NCBI RefSeq assembly: GCF_013874595.1
Contig: NZ_CP059431.1
Coordinates: forward strand, 620,001 to 684,000
Direction: 5' to 3'
From: Flavobacterium sp. xlx-214
GTDB taxonomy: Bacteria > Bacteroidota > Bacteroidia > Flavobacteriales > Flavobacteriaceae
DNA: 64,000 nt
A program made the position numbers and the translations under genes. The notes beneath the pieces were generated by a model. It worked only from the letters and a program-made list of their open reading frames with translations. It was not told where the DNA came from and did no database searches. Below, piece by piece: positions 59,850 through 64,000 of the stretch; the first letter of the stretch is position 1; each line of letters starts with the position of its first letter.

Positions 59850-60416
59850 TCACTCCACTTTTGCAATGCGCATACCTGCAATTTGTTCCATACCCGTTGG
59901 TTTGGTAACATGATCGTACTTAGCACTTTTATTAATGGCAATAGTACTTGTGGGTAGTATTTTAACCCATAACGAAACATCGTCGTTTGCTTGTAGTTGT
60001 GCTTTTATAGGTGCAATATGAAAACCTGCGGCAACATCAAAATTACCATACGTAAAGGTAAAAGCATCTTTCCCCAAAATGGTTTCGGTAGGCTGTTGAT
60101 GGTTCTTAATTAAATACACTTCCATTTGAATACTGTCTTTGGTTGATGTACCCATAACGCCCGGATTAATATTGGCAAAGCCCGATACTTCATACGTATC
60201 TGTTTTATTCACGGTAATTTTATTGTTTAAAAACTGACCTATTTTATTATACACCATATCAACCTCATGAAAAGGAATGGGTTGCAATGCACCCGGCGCA
60301 TTTTCTAAATGAATACTGCGTATACTACGTATGTAAAGCGATGGCGCTTGTGCAAACCCCATAAAACTTGCCAATAACAAGCAAATACTAATAATACTTT
60401 TGATATGATTTTTCAT
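59850..60416 (-). CDS. Exported beta-rich protein, partner of 60388-60966
   Basis: The 188 residues have a signal peptide (MKNHIKSIISICLLLASFMGFAQ). The mature part is ~165 residues of beta structure (ITVNKTDTYEVSGFANINPG, MEVYLIKNHQQPTETILGKD, DVSLWVKILPTSTIAIN), a layout similar to C1q/TNF-like jelly-roll domains. It overlaps the upstream gene by 29 bases, which implies translational coupling. The jelly-roll idea is an inference from strand order. Confidence 0.65.
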   Translation of the reverse strand: MKNHIKSIISICLLLASFMGFAQAPSLYIRSIRSIHLENAPGALQPIPFHEVDMVYNKIGQFLNNKITVNKTDTYEVSGFANINPGVMGTSTKDSIQMEVYLIKNHQQPTETILGKDAFTFTYGNFDVAAGFHIAPIKAQLQANDDVSLWVKILPTSTIAINKSAKYDHVTKPTGMEQIAGMRIAKVE

Positions 60417-60966
60417 TACTAATCAATTTAATAGTCCATTCAAACGAAGTACATTTTTTATGTTTTTTATCGCAACCTAGTTCGCAGCCCAACAGCACAT
60501 TACCTAATAAACCAGAGCTTATAGCAGGCGCCACAACAGCATCTTTATACAAATACACTATGGTGGGTTGCACTACAATTCTAGAAAACCGATCTTGATT
60601 TTCTTTAGTGAACGATTTACGTGTAGCGGCTACATAAACCTCAGCATCCTTTGTGATTTGTACAATACCAAAGTTTAATCCACCTCTATTGTTTTTGATA
60701 TTACTTGTACTTGGATTAAAATGAAACGATGCCGATATCTCGTAAAAGCCATCTTGTGGTACAATTAATTTTTTAGAATGCTCATCAATAACAAACAAAC
60801 TGTTCTGCACAATATCTTGTTTTTGCATGTTTAGGTAATGAAACGTTTTTTCGGTACCGGGTCTTATTCTAAAAAACTGCTGATTGTTTGTTTTGTAAAC
60901 AAAACTTTGTTTTTGTGCCGCACAAACCTGCATCATCATTAAAAAAACAACTACTAAATACTTCAT
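60388..60966 (-). CDS. Exported beta-rich (C1q/TNF-like?) protein
   Basis: The 192 residues have a signal peptide (MKYLVVVFLMMMQVCAAQ). The mature region has KLIVPQDGFYEISASFHFNP (typical of the central strand of C1q/TNF-like jelly rolls: hydrophobic-Pro-x-x-Gly-hydrophobic-Tyr). It also has GLNFGIVQITKDAEVYVAAT and an unusual Cys-rich stretch LLGCELGCDKKHKKCTSF near the C-terminus. It is the first gene of a two-gene operon and divergent from the glyoxalase-fold gene. The function is unknown. Confidence 0.65.
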   Translation of the reverse strand: MKYLVVVFLMMMQVCAAQKQSFVYKTNNQQFFRIRPGTEKTFHYLNMQKQDIVQNSLFVIDEHSKKLIVPQDGFYEISASFHFNPSTSNIKNNRGGLNFGIVQITKDAEVYVAATRKSFTKENQDRFSRIVVQPTIVYLYKDAVVAPAISSGLLGNVLLGCELGCDKKHKKCTSFEWTIKLISNEKSYQKYY

Positions 60967-61054
60967 TAATCTGCTTACTTATATAAAAAAAGGCTATTTT
61001 TAATTACTTTTAAAAGTACAAAATTTAAAATTAACCCATAATTGTTTATACTAT

Positions 61055-61420
61055 ATGCTTTTTACAAAGTTAATTCCTAATGTTTTTTATATTGATATTC
61101 AAGAAGGTATTGATTTATTTGTTAATTGTTTGGACTTTAAAATAAGCTATAACGATTTACAAAGCGCAGCGCCTTGTTGTGTAGTTGAAAAAGACAATTT
61201 GGCTTTTTTTCTACATGAAAACGAAGAATACGCGCTTAAAGACCGACCTGAGTTTAGATTACACACGCCTGATATTAATGCGGTGTATACTAAAGTAAAA
61301 GCATCGCACCCACAATACTTGCATCCTAACCTTAACAAACCTACACTACGCCCATGGGGTGCTACCGAGTTTGCTTTAAAAGATGCTACTAATGTTTGCA
61401 TTATTATACAACAGTGGTAA
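61055..61420 (+). CDS. VOC/glyoxalase-fold protein
   Basis: This 121-residue protein has the pattern of the vicinal-oxygen-chelate fold (glyoxalase/bleomycin-resistance superfamily). It has FYIDIQEGIDLFVNCLDFKISYND at the start and EFRLHTPDINAVYTKVKASHP in the middle. It ends RPWGATEFALKDATNVCIIIQQW, the conserved 'PWG...F.L.D..' ending. The metal ligands are incomplete, so it may not be an active glyoxalase. It is single-gene. Confidence 0.85.
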   Translation: MLFTKLIPNVFYIDIQEGIDLFVNCLDFKISYNDLQSAAPCCVVEKDNLAFFLHENEEYALKDRPEFRLHTPDINAVYTKVKASHPQYLHPNLNKPTLRPWGATEFALKDATNVCIIIQQW

Positions 61421-61965
61421 ATAGGGTTTAATAACAACAATTTTATTATTCTTTACCGTATTAATTAGTAAATAACACTGTTTTTATTGTTAAATACATA
61501 ACACTTGTAATTATTTTTAGTTAAATAGCTAAGTATATCTATTAAATAGTTATATTTACTATAACCAATAAAAAACAAGTATATGCGAAAGGAACTTTTT
61601 TTGGCTATTTAGTTGTACACTTCCTTACAACAGTAGCATTTTGTTGAGTGTAAAGCCATTGTTTCACCTCCGTTTTGTATCACATGTATTTTATACTTGC
61701 AATAAAACGATTTAAAAATTATTTTAAATGATATCACTTTTTAAAAAAAAGCAACGCAATGTTATAGCACATGTAATACAATGTTATGATACATGCAGCA
61801 CAATATTATAACACATGCAACACAATGTTATAGCACATGCAACACAATGTTATAGTACATGCAACGCAATGTTGCTCTATTCTTAAATCATTTTTATATA
61901 AAAACAAAAAACTATTATTGCATTATATACAAATGTTTTAAAAAACAACATGCTTTTTTTTAATA
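61421..61965. other. Long AT-rich intergenic region with repeats and a stem-loop
   Basis: This is a 545-base stretch without a convincing gene. A nine-codon ORF (MRKELFLAI, ATG at 61583) is followed by an inverted repeat. The arms ACACT (61617-61621) and AGTGT (61647-61651) enclose CAACA and TGTTG. The 22-bp tandem repeat array is at 61751-61877. It precedes the fibronectin-III gene at 61966 or 62011. Confidence 0.6.
61751..61877. repeat. 22-bp tandem repeat array, about 5.8 units
   Basis: Units begin at 61751, 61773, 61795, 61817, 61839 and 61861 (the last is partial). The consensus is GCAACACAATGTTATAGCAC followed by AT, with 0-6 changes per unit. Each junction carries a weak dyad (TGTT...GCA ca TGC...AACA). 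There are no unique spacers, so this is not a CRISPR array. Confidence 0.9.
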
Positions 61966-62652
61966 ATGACAACAAAAACTACAAATGGTTTAATTAATAA
62001 AAAAAAGATTATGAAACAAAAAATAAAATTGCCATCGGCTTCATTATCACATGCTAAACTTTTGGAAAAAGCTGTGCATATATTAAATTCATTACAACCG
62101 CAAGATACTTTGCAAACATCTGCAAGTCCTCCATATATAAAAGGTGAAAAAATAGCCATACCTTTTTGGGGTGAACTACAAGAACTTATTGATGCTTATG
62201 ATGAAGCTATAGAAAATAGCTTATCGCGTAGTTTGGTATCAATAGAACTGCTTAAAGATAGTAAATTAGCATTGCTAAAATTAATAGGAACAACTAAATT
62301 GTACATAGAAACCTATTATAATGGCAATGTTGCAGCACTAGCAAGTACTGGTTTTGATTTAACAAAAATACCCTTACCATACGGCGAATTAGAAAAACCT
62401 AGTAATTTTGTATTGTTAAACAACAACAAGGGAGGTATTTGGGTAAAATTTAAAAAGTTACCTGGTGCAAAATCGTACATTATTGAATATAGAATAAAAG
62501 GCAGCGAACTATGGGAAAGTATTTCTATTACTAAAGCAAGTCATGTTTTTTCACAGTTAAAATCGTGTACTATATATGAAATACGTGTTGCGGGCGTAGG
62601 TGCACATCCTAGTCGTATATTTAGCGATATTTTAAGTATTGCCGCACCTTAA
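61966..62652 (+). CDS. Fibronectin type III domain protein
   Basis: The protein has 228 residues from 61966, or 213 from the ATG at 62011 (MKQKIKLPSASLSHAKLLE), which gives the better N-terminus. A helical domain at about residues 25-130 is followed by FDLTKIPLPYGELEKPSNF and a fibronectin type III module (about 145-228, GGIWVKFKKLPGAKSYIIEYRI, then SCTIYEIRVAGVGAHPS). I recognise this combination from other Bacteroidota. No signal peptide is visible. The upstream 545 bases hold the 22-bp repeat array. A terminator follows. Confidence 0.75.
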   Translation: MTTKTTNGLINKKKIMKQKIKLPSASLSHAKLLEKAVHILNSLQPQDTLQTSASPPYIKGEKIAIPFWGELQELIDAYDEAIENSLSRSLVSIELLKDSKLALLKLIGTTKLYIETYYNGNVAALASTGFDLTKIPLPYGELEKPSNFVLLNNNKGGIWVKFKKLPGAKSYIIEYRIKGSELWESISITKASHVFSQLKSCTIYEIRVAGVGAHPSRIFSDILSIAAP

Positions 62653-62661
62653 ATAACAACT

Positions 62662-62688
62662 AACCGCAAGTAGTACCTTGCGGTTTTT
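62662..62688 (+). terminator. Intrinsic terminator after the fibronectin-III gene
   Basis: The arms AACCGCAAG and CTTGCGGTT flank a 6-base loop, followed by TTTT. Confidence 0.8.
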
Positions 62689-62776
62689 GTTAAAACCTTC
62701 ATTGGTACAAATATCACGCTTATATTACATAATAAATACAAGTAAAGCGCACATATTAGTTATGAGATTTTAATAA

Positions 62777-63043
62777 TTAGATAGAATAAATAGTCGTCAT
62801 TTTTTTTAAATAAAAATCTTTATGTAATTCAGTTAACACAATCTTATCTTCATCAGTTGTACATCTTTTCTCAAAGTTTTCGATTACATCTTTAAATATT
62901 TTAGAATCAAAAAAATTGGTAAATAATTCTAATCTCTTCGAAATGAAATCTAAGCCAGCATAAGTATATATTGATGCTTCAGTAATTGCATAAATTTCAT
63001 TAAGTTTTGTAAACACTTCTCTTTTAAAATTTTCTTTTTCCAT
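62777..63043 (-). CDS. Small soluble protein of unknown function
   Basis: The 88 residues start at the ATG at 63043 (MEKENFKREVFTKLNEIYAI), with helical, charged composition and KRCTTDEDKIVLTELHKDF. A longer frame to 63100 would add a hydrophobic run starting at a TTG and is less likely. There is no recognised family. It is isolated from other genes. Confidence 0.5.
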   Translation of the reverse strand: MEKENFKREVFTKLNEIYAITEASIYTYAGLDFISKRLELFTNFFDSKIFKDVIENFEKRCTTDEDKIVLTELHKDFYLKKMTTIYSI

Positions 63044-63191
63044 TGTATATAATTTAAAATTCATATATAAAAATACGAATAATAAAAAAAACATAACCAA
63101 CTAACAAACAGTAGCTTAAACAACGTACAACATACGTTTTTAAGCAGAATTTACTAAACTCAATCATAAAAAGTATATAGCATTACAAAAT

Positions 63192-63226
63192 AAAACACCC
63201 CAAACCATATAGTTAGGGGTGTTTTG
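63192..63226 (-). terminator. Intrinsic terminator after the lipoprotein gene 63249-63797
   Basis: The arms AAAACACCCC and GGGGTGTTTT enclose a loop of about 14 bases, with a T-run on the minus strand. Confidence 0.8.
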
Positions 63227-63248
63227 GTTAATATGAAAAAGATATGCT

Positions 63249-63797
63249 TTAGTTTTTATTGTAAGGTGCAGCAAACTCACCATCGGTAACGGTAACAAAA
63301 ACATCGTTACTTTTTAAAACACCCGAAAAAGTGCCTTTTACACCCCAATTGGTAATGCTTGTAATGGTTAATGTAAAAGATGTACCACTGTTACCGTTAC
63401 CCATATAACTTGTAGTACCTGTACTGGTTTGCACGTAATATTGTCCTGTTAAATCGGGGCCTGATTCATTTGCAGCGGTATACGTTGTTTCTTTAGCACC
63501 TTCATCTGATATCAATTGAAAATCAAACCCAGGCGATGTTCTAGGATCATTTGTTTCTAACCCACCTACAGTTACAAAATGTATGGCATTAAAATCATCG
63601 GGCTTATCATTTGCTCCTACTTGGTAGTTAAATACGCGTGGGGTACCATCAATCTTACATTTAAGAAACCCCTCGCTTGCTTGTGGTTTTTCATCTTCAC
63701 TATCACCACTACTACATGCAGTAACAAAAGTTGCTACAAACAACAAGGCTATTGCTGTTAGTACGTACGGCTTTTTACAATTATTTACTTTTTTCAT
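63249..63797 (-). CDS. Lipoprotein of unknown function
   Basis: The 182 residues start at the ATG at 63797 (MKKVNNCKKPYVLTAIALLF, then lipobox Val-Thr-Ala-Cys). An acidic linker SSGDSEDEKPQ follows, then a beta domain (FLKCKIDGTPRVFNYQVGAND, then TSFTLTITSITNWGVKGTFSG) of a type common among Bacteroidota lipoproteins (FIMLH-like or DUF6252-like). It ends VTVTDGEFAAPYNKN. The upstream extension of the frame is not used because it would precede the signal. A terminator follows. Confidence 0.75.
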   Translation of the reverse strand: MKKVNNCKKPYVLTAIALLFVATFVTACSSGDSEDEKPQASEGFLKCKIDGTPRVFNYQVGANDKPDDFNAIHFVTVGGLETNDPRTSPGFDFQLISDEGAKETTYTAANESGPDLTGQYYVQTSTGTTSYMGNGNSGTSFTLTITSITNWGVKGTFSGVLKSNDVFVTVTDGEFAAPYNKN

Positions 63798-63883
63798 AGC
63801 TAATATGTATTTATTTAAAACAAATTTCTGCAACATAGCTGTACTTTACAATACCTATAAGTAGTTAAAATAATACCCTATAA

Positions 63884-64000
63884 TTAGGATGTTTTTATTA
63901 AATTGTTCTTATAAAGCAGTATTAAAAGCTCTGAAGTGTTTTTAACTTCAAACTTTTGCAATAAGTTTTTACGATACGTATCAATGGTAAACTTACTTAA
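63884..64000 (-). CDS. LuxR-type helix-turn-helix regulator (C-terminal end only)
   Basis: The last 38 codons of a gene that continues beyond the window edge read LSKFTIDTYRKNLLQKFEVK and then NTSELLILLYKNNLIKTS. The KFTIDTYRKNLLQKF segment is the recognition helix of a LuxR/FixJ-type domain, and the NTSELLILLYKNNLI ending is typical. The 5' part, which would show whether a receiver domain is present, is outside the window. Confidence 0.85.
   Translation of the reverse strand, partial: LSKFTIDTYRKNLLQKFEVKNTSELLILLYKNNLIKTS

Noticed and set aside
61751..61877. CRISPR-like array
   Set aside because: The units are directly adjacent with no unique spacers, and no cas genes are nearby. It is a simple tandem repeat.

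Overview
The window is a 64-kb piece of a low-GC chromosome from Bacteroidota, most likely family Flavobacteriaceae; the genus cannot be fixed from this sequence alone. The evidence is a short 287-residue housekeeping sigma factor, promoters with the Bacteroidota -7 motif TAnnTTTG, almost no Shine-Dalgarno sequences, three proteins with type IX secretion (T9SS) C-terminal sorting domains, and a housekeeping gene set that is typically flavobacterial. I see no prophage, insertion sequence, integrase, CRISPR array or recognisable defence island.

Layout. 0-3.6 kb: rpoD, then an ECF sigma factor overlapping a membrane-protein gene, followed by an AraC-type regulator. 3.9-12.5 kb: secreted and envelope proteins, including tandem paralogues, YiaA/B, an OMP and a four-gene LemA/GIDE-like membrane operon, then DUF1572 and DUF72 genes and a lipoprotein. 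12.5-17 kb: a response regulator/histidine kinase pair diverging from a TonB-dependent-receptor-like protein, with three phased TTAACC repeats in the shared intergenic region. 17-19.7 kb: a DUF6891 protein, an MFS exporter and a small lipoprotein. 19.7-36.8 kb: a housekeeping block with three identical tRNA-Asn genes, rseP, an M1 peptidase, serS, rsmA, mgtE, a hydroxyacid dehydrogenase/TM2 fusion, a zinc peptidase, infB, nusA, rimP and a UspA protein. 36.8-44.2 kb: a 1067-residue TPR/MORN-like protein followed by two overlapping DUF3857/transglutaminase-like genes. 44-51 kb: brnQ, a WG-repeat protein, aspS and a FAD monooxygenase with a DnaJ-like zinc module. 51-57.6 kb: envelope proteins, a cobalamin-riboswitch-controlled pair of T9SS surface proteins (one BtuG-like), a TonB C-terminal protein, a lipoprotein and pth. 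57.6-64 kb: cardiolipin synthase and small, mostly uncharacterised envelope proteins, an array of 22-bp tandem repeats, a fibronectin-III protein, and the 3' end of a LuxR-type regulator at the window edge.

The most interesting signals are these. (1) A 355/357-bp, about 98% identical direct repeat (19332-19686 and 36816-37172) flanks the whole 17-kb block of essential genes. It splits what looks like an ancestral lipoprotein-MORN gene pair, so the block appears to have been inserted with a long target duplication. (2) A cobalamin riboswitch controls two T9SS-sorted surface proteins, suggesting a secreted rather than lipoprotein form of BtuG-type B12 capture. (3) A GC-rich intrinsic-terminator-like hairpin lies between a predicted promoter and the start codon of the rimP-nusA-infB operon, which looks like an attenuator. 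(4) A dehydrogenase and a TM2 protein are fused in frame. (5) Phased direct repeats upstream of the TonB-receptor-like gene look like a response-regulator operator.
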